Source: Fasciola hepatica
Lineage: Eukaryota > Platyhelminthes > Trematoda > Plagiorchiida > Fasciolidae
Assembly: GCA_948099385.1 (NCBI GenBank)
Contig: CANUEZ040000107.1
Span: forward strand, 5,208,001-5,272,000
Direction: 5' to 3'
Length of the DNA: 64,000 bases
The position numbers were made by a program, and so were the translations under genes. Below are positions 35,972 through 46,264 of this stretch, one piece after another. Below the pieces are notes generated by a model that was given only the letters and a program-made list of their open reading frames with translations, did not search any database and had not been told where the DNA came from. Within the stretch, counting starts at the first letter, position 1; every line of letters starts with the position of its first letter.

Positions 35972-37059
35972 CTTTTCTGCACCCGAAAATCCCGAATGAT
36001 CAAGTCCCTTTCCCCTTGTTCCATCCGTTCACGTCGTTCAATCAAACCATTTCTATACTTCTCACGATCCGCAGGGTTTAGATCTCGGTGCAGCCGCACT
36101 TGCTCGCCTTTTAGCCGGTGGGATCTTCCTAACAGAGAAGTCGCGGATTCCTCAGAGTCCAGCACTACTTTCAGTGGACGGGGGCGTTCAGCGTCACTAA
36201 ATTTGCCAATTCGGAATGCTGATTTCACCCGCAACTTCTCCCTGGTCTCCTCCTCCCCGGAGACAAAGAGTTTTGTTAGTATACTCCGGAGACTCGCAAT
36301 ATCGTGGTCCAGACGTGCCTGTGCCGTGGTCTCCTTTGTCTCAGGCAAGTTCACTATTAGGAAACGCTGTTTCCTCGGCGGTGGCGCTCTTCGTGGACGA
36401 TCCGCAGTTGTTATCCAGGCCGGTCTACATTCATCCGCGGTGGTGCTCTGTTGGCTGGGTTTTGTTCCTATAATACCGTCTAGTGCTTGCATGGCCACAT
36501 CAGTGCCAACAGGGTCCGCATTGTGGCAGGCAGACTTAGGTAGCTTCTGGCATTGGCGGCGCTTTGTTCCGGTTGGCTCAGTGACCGATGTTGAAGCCAC
36601 CTCTGCATACGTAGCACAGTCGGTAATAGATACCTCGGCGGAATTTTCCCCTTCTGACGGCAATAATGACGGTGAGAGTGATGTTGGCGGAGAAAAAGAC
36701 GATGACGACGCCGCTGATTTTGCTGCTATTGATGGCGATGAACTGATTGACGGCGCTAATGATGATGACGACGACGAAGTTGATGATGCCGCTGTATCTG
36801 TGACAGGAAGAGCCATTTCCGCCGACTGCTTTGCGGGCCACACAGGTGTTGATAGCTCGGTGCATTTGATGCACAGCACCTTGAGCAACTTTGCACGGCA
36901 TTTGTCCAGGGCTTCGTAAAGATCAATACTTATTTCAGAACACTCAAGATGGACCTAACCATCAAAACAATCACACTGAAGAGATTTATCGCGTGAGCGA
37001 ACAACTTTCGAACAAACATGGCACTTGGATGCAATGCTTTTGACTCTTTTTGGAGGCAT
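35911..37059 (-). pseudogene. K1 ORF1 with N-terminal PHD-like finger, one in-frame UAG
   Basis: A frame of 382 residues from ATG at 37,059. The first 65 residues form a PHD/RING-like zinc finger (CHVCSK, then CDCFDG, then VHLEC, then CIKC). The position just before VHLEC, where such fingers carry Trp, is a TAG (36,955-36,957). A Ser-rich low-complexity region follows (about residues 85-130), then a C-terminal basic domain (FLIVNLPETKE, LRVKSAFRIGKF, LNPADREKYRNGLIERR, GERDLIIRDFRV) typical of CR1-type ORF1 and likely to bind nucleic acid. PHD fingers in ORF1 of CR1-like elements are known. The last 61 bases overlap ORF2. Confidence 0.85.
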
Positions 37060-37136
37060 TGTGGGCCAATTATAGTCCACAGAATGACACAACCACAGAA
37101 AATGTAATTCCACGTATCACGTCGGAAGATATGCCG

Positions 37137-37220
37137 GCGTAGCGCAGTGGGTCAGTTCAGTTGTCCTGAAGTCTTGAAGTAGTACACGGTGTCGAGGCTT
37201 TGAGCCCAATTGTTCCCGAT
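37137..37220 (+). mobile_element. Possible tRNA-derived SINE remnant
   Basis: TAGCGCAGTGG (37,140-37,150) is a good pol III A-box, and GGCTTTGAGCCC (37,196-37,207) is a weak B-box at tRNA-like spacing. It fills the gap between K1 and the 3' end of K2 and could be the site into which K2 inserted. Confidence 0.35.
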
Positions 37221-37511
37221 CAGTTCAGTTCAGTTCAGTCTGCACAGGACAGGTTATGGCCACGGCCAATCGAGTGTCCAGAATTCCTTCGATGGTATGC
37301 ACACCAGTTATGCACCCACCACTGCCGAGTGTATTTGATCGAATCCTCACTAAAACTGAGAGGGAAACGGAAAACCTCATCGCACATCAACTGCGAGAGA
37401 CATTATGCATCGTGAGCTTTCACTGAGACAGTATGCAATGAGGGAAAAAGTCCACTAAAACATACTCCAGAAGGACCACAGTGCTACCCGTCATCCATCT
37501 AGTTGATATAC

Positions 37512-40431
37512 TCAAGGCTCACTACAAGGAAAGATCTTGTACCACTTGTGATCTAGGGCACCTTTGAAGGATTGGACGGTCTGCAGATCTACCATTCCAC
37601 CAGGCAGACCGTTCCAACTGTTCACAACCCTGTTGCTGAAGAAGTGCGATCTAGCCATCAAACTAGATCGGGCTTTTATCAACTTCTTTTCATGTCCCCC
37701 TGTTCTGGAGTCTACGGCCACTTGGAATAGACTATCTGGTCTAAGGCCAGAAAAGCCCTTCATTACCTTGACGTTTCTATGAGATCCCCTCGACGTCTCC
37801 TCCTTTCCAACGAGAAGAGATTCAGGTCACAGAGTCTCTACTCGTAAGTCTTACCCCTCTACCCTTCAACCATTCGCGTGGCGAGACGTTGGACTTTCTC
37901 GAGGCAGGCGGCGTCCTTTTTGTAGAAGGGTGACCAAGCCTGCACGCTACCTTCTAAGTGAGGTCGTACTATAGCCATGTAAATAGGTACGAATACCTCC
38001 GGCTTCCGGCAAGACAAAACTGATCGCAGTCTAAGGAGCTCCCCACGAGCCTTATGCGCGCAGCGTTGCACTGCTCCGACCATTTGAAGTCACTGTTCAT
38101 GATGACCCCAAGGTCTTTAACCTTACTGACTGCCTCTACGGTGAATAGCCCTCGATCATGAGCGACAGTTAGGCTCTCTGTTGCCCTTGACAACAAGTGG
38201 CTTTTTTGAGCTCTCAGAGATAAGTCCCATTTGTATGCCCACATCAGGACGGTAACTATTTCCCTGCCCAAGTCCACCCTACCCTCAGATCCAACAATCT
38301 TCACATCATCCGCAAAAATAAAGCTGGGCGATTGAAGAGTGGATGCTAGTTCATTATTAAATAACAAGAATAGGACCGGGCCTAGGACGGATCCCTGAGG
38401 TACACCACTGGTGACGTTCACCAAACGGGAGCACCTGTCCCCCACTTTGACGTAAAACATCCTGTTGGAGAGGAAGTCCTCCAGTCACCTATATACTGAC
38501 CCACCTATACCGAAAGTCTCCATCTTGCGTAGCAAAAGACGATGAGTAACGGAGTCGAACTCCTTACTAAGGTCTAGGTACCATACCCTAACTTGCTTGC
38601 CTTCGCCCTGTCGTCGAGTTACTTCATCTAGGAAGCACAGGAGGTTGGTCAGACAATATCTATTTTTCAGAAAACCATGTTGGGTTGGACCGAGTATGGG
38701 GTGCTCCGGTAAGTGGTGGCAGATGTGGGCACGGATGATCTTCTCGAGGACTTTACATAGGATGCTAGTTAGGCTTACCGGCCTGTAGTTCTGCACATCC
38801 GACTTAGGCCCACTCTTATGTATTGCCACGACTGCCGCGACTTTCCAGTCCTGAGGCAGCTTACCCTGGTCCAACGTGGATCTGTACAGCCCGCATACCG
38901 ATGGAGCTATGATATCCACCAACGGCTTGATGATAGCTGGATGAATGCCATATGAGCCCGCTGACTTGTGTCGGGTTAACTCCTGTAGGTACTTACGCAC
39001 GCATTCCCCTGAGAGATCTAGCTCGTTTAACTGAGGAGGATGCACCAGAGCCAGATCCACTCGTACCCCACTATCCATCCTATGTACACTACCAAAGTAT
39101 TCCCCCAGATGTCTGCTTTGCCCTGGTCATCATTGACAATACCATGGTCTCTAGTGGATAGCGGACCCACGGCAGTTCTTTTTGAGCCTTTAGACTGTAC
39201 ATAGCTGTAGAACTTCTTCGGCTGTTGTCTTACAGACTGGGTCAATTTGAGCTCAAATTCCCGCTTAGAAGTTCTCAAAAGGCTTACAATCTCGTTTCTC
39301 AGCCTTGTATAGCGGTTCCAAGAAAGCTGACTGCCGGAAGCTTTGTACTGGTTCCAAGAGCGGTTTCTACGCCTGATGGCCTTGGCTATTGCAGTCTTCC
39401 ACCACATGGGTTTGCCCTCCCCACTTCTTCGTTCTAAAGGTGCGAACTCTTCCTGTGGGGCAGTCAGGGATCCCTTTATGGCCTGCCAGCGCTCCTCGAC
39501 AGTAGCCTCCTCTGACGTGTCCCAGGTCAAACCCATCGCCCTATTACAAAGCCTATCTATGTCCATACTACCGAAATTCCTAATCAGCCTTGAGGGTACC
39601 TTCGGTTGCCGCATGCATAGAACTATTTTGACACACAGGTGGTCACTCTTGCCCAGCGGTGCACAATAATGCAGTCCATACACATCGTTGGGGAAGTTCT
39701 TCAAAGCTAGATCCAGCAAGGATGGAACGCATCCAGTCCTATATCTGGGGTTTCCCTAATGTGCTGGTGCAACGCATTATCATGCAGCCGTTCTAAGTAG
39801 GTTTGCTCCTCCGATCCCGGCACGCAGACCTCAGCCACCCAGTCGGTGTGCAGTAGATTGAAATCACCCACTATGAGGGTCTTTTGTGCGTCCTTAACTA
39901 GTTCAGTCAAAGTCTGCAGTAAACAAACGTCCTCTTCGTGGTTAGTGCTTGGTGCCCTGTAGACACAGACGACGTTAACCCTTCTGCCTGGAAGGATGAT
40001 CGTAACGGCGCATAGCTGGATATTGCGAGTGCACATCTTGGTCTGGGACTCAAGGTGGTTTGCACCTGACCTAACGAGGATGGCTACCCCACCACCAAGG
40101 CGATCTTGTTCCCGTTCTTGCCTGTAGACTCCAAATCGTTACTTATTAGACCTGGCACATGGTCTTCAGAAAGCCACGCTTCCGTGACGGCAACTATTGG
40201 CGCTTTCTGTTCGTCAGCGGTTTTGTCAAGTTCCACCCATTTGTTTCTAATACTACACGCGTTAGTATATAACACCACCGCGTTTGCTCCGTCGCCTAGG
40301 TGTCTCTTGCTATTCACTCCTGACTGGTTCTCAGGCGCAACGCCTGAGATGATGACACGTTTCTTGCTTCGGATATCCCCACTGGGGTGCATGAAGCCGG
40401 CTGATGGTCCAGAATTTCCGATTACTCCCAA
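37512..40431 (-). pseudogene. K2 ORF2: endonuclease-reverse transcriptase, multiple breaks
   Basis: The order on the minus strand is normal: endonuclease start 40,084-40,431 (VLYTNACSIRNKWVELDK, IVAVTEAWLSEDH), endonuclease middle 39,707-40,036 (VCVYRAPS, LIVGDFNLLHTDW), endonuclease end plus linker 39,027-39,719 (LGKSDHLCVKI), RT 38,485-39,078 (SAGSYGIHPAIIKPL, QHGFLKNRYC, DLSKEFDSVTHR), RT 37,969-38,460 (SGVPQGSVLGPVLF, FIFADDVKIVGSEG), then C-terminal pieces (VRPHLEGSVQAWSP; HFFSNRVVNSWNGLPGG). Frame changes occur near 40,060, 39,710, 39,050, 38,000 and 37,800, and TGA at 38,485-38,487 stands where CR1 RT has a Trp before LEDFL. The RT active site is FADD, a tolerated variant of YADD. Confidence 0.85.
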
Positions 40432-40567
40432 TCCATCTCTATAGCAGTGGCCACAACATCCAGACTGGCAGGTGTCGCTCTGTCATCTATCTTCGGACAG
40501 TATTGCCAATTCTCGTCTTCGAGCGCATCTTCAATTACAACTATTTGCGACCCCGCACGTGGCTTCT

Positions 40568-41566
40568 TTACTGTTGTAGAGGTCGGGGCCTGAAAGCCCA
40601 GTACGGCATTCCGCTGAACTTTAGGTTTCTCACCAGCTCCCTGGCTGGTCGAGCAAGGTTACCTCCCGGGGCTAGACCACCAGGCCTTAACTTATGCTCG
40701 TCCGGCACAACCTGGTATCTGCCCTTGGTAGTCTGAGCCACTATCGCTGCCCTCGCCAGTAGTCTATCCCGGGTGGCCTCATCAGCGAACTCCACCAGTA
40801 TTGGTCTCGCACGAATTTCGCCTTTGTTCCCCAGTGGTGACTTCCATGTCCCCACACTGTGCACCCTTCTTAGAGTAGGAGGGTGCGGAACACCTGCGAT
40901 TCACAGTATGTCGCAGACCCTCCTCCTGTCTATGTCCATCCTGGCCTTCGATTCCCTTATAAAGGGTTCTTCCTGGTTTAGGATCGGAAGAGTGTGGCTT
41001 GAGACCCTGCCCATCGACAAGATCTGCCTCTGCAGGTCCTTCACCTTGTTTTCTAATACCAGAAGAGCAGGGTCATCCACCCTAGCCAACCCATCTTTCG
41101 CTCTATTACAGTAGCCCTTCTTTTTGACCTGCCTCGCCCTTCTCGGCTTCTGCTCCGTCCACTGGCCCTCATCGGTCTGCTTCAAAGGAGTTGAGGCAAC
41201 GACCACCTGGCAAGCTCTCGGAACTGGTCCATTCGCTCGGATGATTGTCCTCTCGGGTGTTGATACTACTTCCGCAAACCACTTACTGCAACCCACTTGC
41301 GGCGGTTTGGGGCTTACAACCGAGGTACTACTTGGTGAGCGTTGGACCTGCCCTTGGGCCTGCAGTTTAAAGGCCAGACTGGCTGCCTCCTTGCAAGGGG
41401 CACAGATCTATTCAGCCCATGGGCTCTGTTTATAAAGGACATAGATGCCCTTTGCTATCCCTGAACATCTTGGGTGAGCCCATCTCTTGCATATCTCGCA
41501 CTCTATACTATTTACCACACGTTTCCCGCACTTGGGTGCTAGACACGGGTCGGAAACGCGTGTCAT
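40568..41566 (-). pseudogene. K2 ORF1 with N-terminal zinc finger
   Basis: From ATG at 41,566 the frame encodes a PHD-like finger (CLAPKCGKRVV, then CEICKRWAHPRC, then CAPC). It is interrupted by TAG at 41,408-41,410 two residues before the final CAPC, a position where PHD fingers usually carry Trp. The frame then continues through 41,296-40,901 (basic linker PRRARQVKKKG, then a predicted coiled coil LLVLENKVKDLQRQILSM). A shifted frame at 40,568-40,864 holds the C-terminal domain (PILVEFADEATRDRLLARA, AFRPRPL). The layout parallels K1 ORF1 but the sequences are not closely similar. Confidence 0.75.
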
Positions 41567-41610
41567 ACCGAAAACCCCAAAAACGAGGGTGAAAACAACT
41601 CAAGTGCTCT

Positions 41611-42079
41611 TTACCCAAACACAAACACGCGCTCTGACACTAGCAGGTAAATCCCGCTAACACAAAAAACAAAAACAAAAAGAAAGATTAGAAGCAAGGA
41701 AAGATTGCCTCAAAAAACACCGAACACTACTCGGCAATACTACAAGGAGAATAAAAATATTCTCCGGATAAAGCGCACCTTAAATGCAATTATGATACGC
41801 TCAGTATTGTGAATTAAACTAGGTTAATTCACAAAACTATTCAAAAACTCAATTCAAAGACGAGAGCACTATGAATTGAAACCGCGCGGCACTTACATTT
41901 TTGATCTTCTGTCGGATTCACCGAGCTGAAACGAGAGTATAAAGAAGCGGGGGGGGGGGGGTGGCAGCGAAAACAAGATACACATAACATCATTCAGTGT
42001 CACTCTGTGGATAGTGCCTTAAGCTGAGTGGGGGTGTGGCATTCATGAATATATATGCGATAAAAGACATCTATTTTGT
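41611..42079. other. Spacer between K2 and K3
   Basis: AT-rich, with an A-rich stretch near 41,670 and the G13 run. It probably contains the 5' untranslated region of K2 and the 3' end of K3. No gene is seen. Confidence 0.45.
41949..41961. repeat. Poly(G) run, 13 bases
   Basis: Thirteen consecutive G on the plus strand between K2 and K3. Confidence 0.95.
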
Positions 42080-42099
42080 TTGTTTTTTTGACAAAGGAA

Positions 42100-44863
42100 T
42101 TATTGGGAGAGACCCAGGTAGAGGTCTAGCTTTTTCTTGAAGATAGTTTTGTTCTGCGAGAGAACAATATCTTCCGGAAATGCGTTCCACAGAGTAATAA
42201 CCCTATAGCTAAAAAAGTTAATCCTTAGTGAAGTGCATGGCCTCGGTTTGAAAACTTTTCTGCTATGACCACGGAGAGAGGAGGCTGGACAGACGGAGAA
42301 GAAGCAATCGCTTTGACCTGTTTCAAAAAGGTGGAACATCAAAAACGGATCACCTCTTACGCGTCTTACGTCAAGGGGATAGAGGTTGAGGAGTGAGGCG
42401 GACGGGATAAGGTAGGTGGGATAGACCCCTTACTGCCTTGGTGGAGGCCCGCTGAACTCTTTCTAGGATCTCACGGTCTCGGGCAAGACCAGAATGCACT
42501 ATCTGTCTACCGTACTCCAGCAGAGGTCGGATATACGTGCCGAAAATTATGGGGAAGTCATCCTTAGATATGCGCGGGAAGGACCTTCGAATCATGTTTA
42601 GGACTCGAAAGGCAGACTTGCTCGCAAGTTCGTGATGATGAGAGAAAGCTAAGTTACAATCTAACCAGAAACCGAGCACCTTGTGTCGGTCAACCTTTGG
42701 CAGAGTGGCTGCTCCATTAATGGAAAACGTGTGACCAGTCTCTCTGCCGAAAGACGTGCTCACGCATTTGTCATCAAAAACTGGGAGGTTCCAATCCTCG
42801 GACCAGCGTTTTGTTTCATAAACTGCAGTTTGCAGGTCTTCAACGCTTGAACTCCAGAGGGTTACATCATCTGCGTACATGGCAATGTTGGCAGGAAGGG
42901 CTGTCGGTAGATCGTTTATATAGATCAAGAAAAGAAGAGGACCTAAGTCCGACCCTTGGGGGACCCCAGTTGTTGCTGGGGAGGGTTGAGACAAAACATT
43001 CCCGACTTTAACCACAAAAGCGCGGTCGGTAAGGAAGCTACGTAGGATGTCCAACATGGAGGCTGTGATCCAGTATGTCTGCAGCTTATAAAGAAGAGGG
43101 GCATGGGGACCTTGTCGAAGGCCTTAGCAAAATCGATGAATACAGCGTGTGAGAGCTGGCCATCATCATAGGCTTTCGTTAGACTATCCATGACATTAAG
43201 CATATTGGTGATGCATGATCTGCCAGGAAGAAACCCATGTTGGGACGGGGAGATGATCTTATTTCTATGAAGATGGGAAAGAATCTCACTCTTAAGAATT
43301 CCCTCAAAATTTTGCTGGGGATGCTAGTGAGGCTTATGGGTCTGTAACTAGAAGCAAGGTGTCTACTACCCTTCTTATAGATGAGTGCGATCACTGCTTT
43401 TTTCCAGTTACGGGTGAAAACTCCATCGTCAACACATTGCTGAAAAAGCGAGGCATAAGGAGCAGCTAATGTATCCGCGGCTTCCTTGAGAATACGGGGG
43501 TGGATTAGGTCAGGACCCATAGAGCAATATTGGTTGAGCTGTCGGAAACCTTGAGCGACTGCTCCAGTGGGAATAGTGACGCGGTTAAGGGTAGTGGTCA
43601 GAGATAACGGGTGCATGGTAGGGTGGGATGATATGGGTATGGAGCTAAAAATTGTACAGAAGTAGGAGCTGAATGCTTCGGCTACTTGGCTAGGGGAAGT
43701 GATTGGAGATCCGGCACTATCTTTGAGAGCTAATGGCGTCGGAGCTGTGCCCCCAAGACGGCGCATGTACTGAAAGAAAAATGCCTTATTAGTCGTGCTT
43801 GATCAAGTACAGATCGTTGGACTGCATTCTGATAAGACCTAATCTTGTCTTTGCATATGTTCCGTATGATCCTGAAGTCTTCTGCATCACGAGCAAGGCC
43901 TGTGGATTTATACCTAGCAAAGAGGCGTGCGCGTTCGTCTAGAATGCACCCATTGGGGCGAGGGAGGGGTCGCTTAGCGGTCTGTGGGCGACGAACTCTG
44001 GGGACAAAATGCCTATCAGCTAAGGAGATTAACTCTCTGAGATTCCCTGCCATTTCATCCGCAGAGTTACTTGGGTTAGTTGAATTTAGCTGGGAGCGAA
44101 AAAATGCACAGACTTGGTCAAAATTGGTCCTTTTGAAGGATCTCAAAATTTTAGTTTCTAAGGGAAGAAGAGGTCATCTCACGATATAATCGAATCCAAT
44201 GAGAATGTGACAACTTTTGCCGATGGGCGGCAAGTAATGCACCAAATCTATTAGGAACCGATCATTGGTGATGACCAGGTCTAGTAGGGACGGGGCGTGG
44301 CCTGTGCGATATCTAGTCGGATCTCTTACGTTCTGCACCCATGAGTTTTTCGGTACGAGATCAAGGAGGGGTTTACCGAAAGTGATATCCGGGGCATCAG
44401 CTCTTTGCCAGTTTGTACTGGGAGAGTTGAAGTCACCAGTGACTAACAGATGGGTGAAGTCTGTGTAGCTTTTCAGGGAGCCCAATAAGTCTATGAGACC
44501 TAGGCTATCAGTTGAATTGCATGCGGGAGGACGGTAGACAACACCAAGCAATAGGGTGTCTGTCCTAGAGAGGTTAAACACAGCCCACAAACAATCAATA
44601 CATGAAAAGGTTGGGGTTGTCAGTAAGGTGGGAAGAGGGATCGAATTATCGTAGTATATGATGACCCCGCCGGCACGACCTCTGCTGGAGTCCTGCCCTA
44701 CTGTGAAGTATCCCGGAATGGATATTTCGGCATCAAGCATGTCAGGGGTGATCCAGGTTTCTGTGAGGGCTATGATCTGAGGCTCCTTATCCACTGCAAG
44801 CTGCCGAAGCTCTGGGATCTTATTCAACACACTCAGGCAATTGCTATAAAACCACTTGAGCAC
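42100..44863 (-). pseudogene. K3 ORF2: endonuclease-reverse transcriptase, multiple breaks
   Basis: Endonuclease 44,174-44,863 (NCLSVLNKIPELRQL, IALTETWITPDM, LLVTGDFNSPSTNW) with the terminal SDH box changed to KSCHIL. A TGA at 44,174-44,176 is in frame with the linker at 43,730-44,146. RT then continues in shifted frames: 43,179-43,766 (SMGPDLIHPRILKEA, WKKAVIALIYKKGS), 42,943-43,203 (HAVFIDFAKAFDKVP), 42,371-43,057 (TGVPQGSDLGPLLF, IAMYADDVTLW, IRPLLEYGRQIVHSG), and a C-terminal piece at 42,100-42,342 (FFSYRVITLWNAFPEDIV). At least four frameshifts. Both RT aspartate boxes are kept; the endonuclease has lost its catalytic Asp. Confidence 0.85.
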
Positions 44864-46143
44864 ATGCTCGGGAGCTGTTGCAGAATCGCCAGAGGCAGCT
44901 GGTTTTGGGTTTGAGGAGTGGGAAAGAGGGGGATTTGGGGGTGGAAAGGAGGTCCTGGGAGAGTCGGGGGCTGGAGATATTGGGGGGCTAGAGGGTAAGC
45001 AGACTGCTGGGGGAACCGGTAGGTTTTGATGTCTAGTAGCCTGGGGGGTATCAATCCAGGCGGACGGTTTACATCCTTCGGTCTCTGAAAAGGTTGGGCT
45101 GCTTTTTGTGGTTTGCCCTTCTGCGCACTGCGTGATGCCCTGTTCTGAGTTTTCTTGTTGGTGAGCATATTTTTCATGACAGCACCAAATATATTATCTG
45201 GTGCGTTAACCTCCTCACTGCTTCTTTCAGTAGAAGCAGGTTGCAGGTTCATGTCTGGGCCCAAGGATGAGTGAGTCTCGTCCGTTGAAATAGTCTTATT
45301 GGCTATGATGAGGCCTGGGATACTCTTCGTAGGCGGAGGATGCTTAGTGGCACTAGGCCTACTACTGGGAGTACTCTCGGCGACAGGAAATGGTGTCAGT
45401 AGGGAAGCGAGGGATGGTGGGCATGCAGCTCGGTCCTCAAGGCGAGTTACCTGGACAACTGGCAGCACTCTGAGCTAAGGATCGGCTTTTTGTGGAATTT
45501 CTGGCTTAGCCTTCCCACTGCGGAGCCTCAGATGAAGTGGCTTATCAATGGATACGCCTTTGAGCCCTTTAATTTCCTCCTTGAGTTTCGCGGCCGAAGA
45601 AACAATTCGTTTGGCCGCATCTGTGGAACCCATTACAATAAGAATACCGTGAACCCGGTTGGTGCTTTTGGTTACTAACCAAGTGGACCGACCTTTAAGT
45701 GGGAAAGGGAGCTTAGGGCTATTAAACACCTGGGCGTAGGTGTCATGAGGGTGATCTGAACTGAGAAAGCGACCCCAGGGGATGACTCACTTGGAGCAAC
45801 TCTCGGTATCTTGTAAAATGTTTGAGGCGTCAAGAATTTGCTGCTCAGAAACTCTACACACCTGATCGGCTGCCTGGGACACCGGGAGGGATTTGATCAC
45901 CAAACTCCTCAAGCTGGTCAGCCCATCCTTAAGGGTGCGGACGGTGGCCCTTAGCTCGGCTATCTTTGCAGCCTGAATTTGGACTGCACATTTCAGTGCA
46001 TCCGTTTCCAGCGCATTATGAAGGACCGTTTCGTCCGGATGCAGCAGTGAGGCATTGACCACGAAGGGGGAATCGCACTGCCTAATGGGGGAAGTAGCCT
46101 CATCTGAGCAAGCGGTTATATCAATGGTGAGGGGCGTTGACAT
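44833..46143 (-). pseudogene. K3 ORF1, coiled coil, two in-frame stops
   Basis: One frame of 437 codons with only a TGA at 45,787-45,789 and a TAG at 45,475-45,477. Residues 50-90 look like a coiled coil (ALKCAVQIQAAKIAELRATV). The middle part has KLPFPLKGRSTWLV and IVMGSTDAAKRIVSSAAKL, which may be an RNA-binding fold, and the C-terminal part is Pro-rich. No Cys/His finger is visible, unlike K1 and K2. The last 31 bases overlap ORF2 in the -1 frame. Confidence 0.75.
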
Positions 46144-46264
46144 TATTCAGGATCCAGTCAGCACAGATAAAGGTAAACTTAAATGGAGGGGGACGAGCTG
46201 TGTTCTAAAAATTTCAAAAACAGCTACACTCACCGAGGGAGACGACCGCACCGCTGGTGTACCG

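Larger units (their letters stand above)
33000..37075 (-). mobile_element. CR1-type LINE K1, near full length
   Basis: Minus-strand element with ORF1 (35,911-37,059), ORF2 (33,098-35,971) and a 3' region of about 100 bases ending in short tandem repeats (reverse complement of gtcttcagtcttcag, near 33,010). Short terminal repeats in place of poly(A) are typical of CR1-type LINEs. Only two nonsense codons break its coding capacity. It is the first of four CR1-type elements lying head to tail on the minus strand. Confidence 0.9.
37221..41610 (-). mobile_element. CR1-type LINE K2, near full length
   Basis: Minus-strand element with ORF1 (about 40,568-41,566) and ORF2 (about 37,512-40,431), ending in a pentanucleotide tail, (CAGTT)n on the plus strand, at 37,221-37,238. 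K2 belongs to a different family from K1 and K3. It carries several frameshifts and at least one nonsense codon. The second copy K2b lies at 46,265-48,348. Confidence 0.9.
42080..46190 (-). mobile_element. CR1-type LINE K3, near full length
   Basis: A third CR1-superfamily family on the minus strand, with ORF1 at 44,833-46,143 and ORF2 at 42,100-44,863. Related but decayed sequence occurs at 59,430-60,560. The 3' end is near 42,080 and lacks the (CAGTT)n tail of K2. Confidence 0.85.

Noticed and set aside
35996..36919. 307-codon plus-strand frame opposite K1 ORF1, with an Asp-rich stretch
   Set aside because: It is the antisense of a Ser-rich coding region; the PHD-like finger and CR1 ORF1 motifs are on the minus strand.
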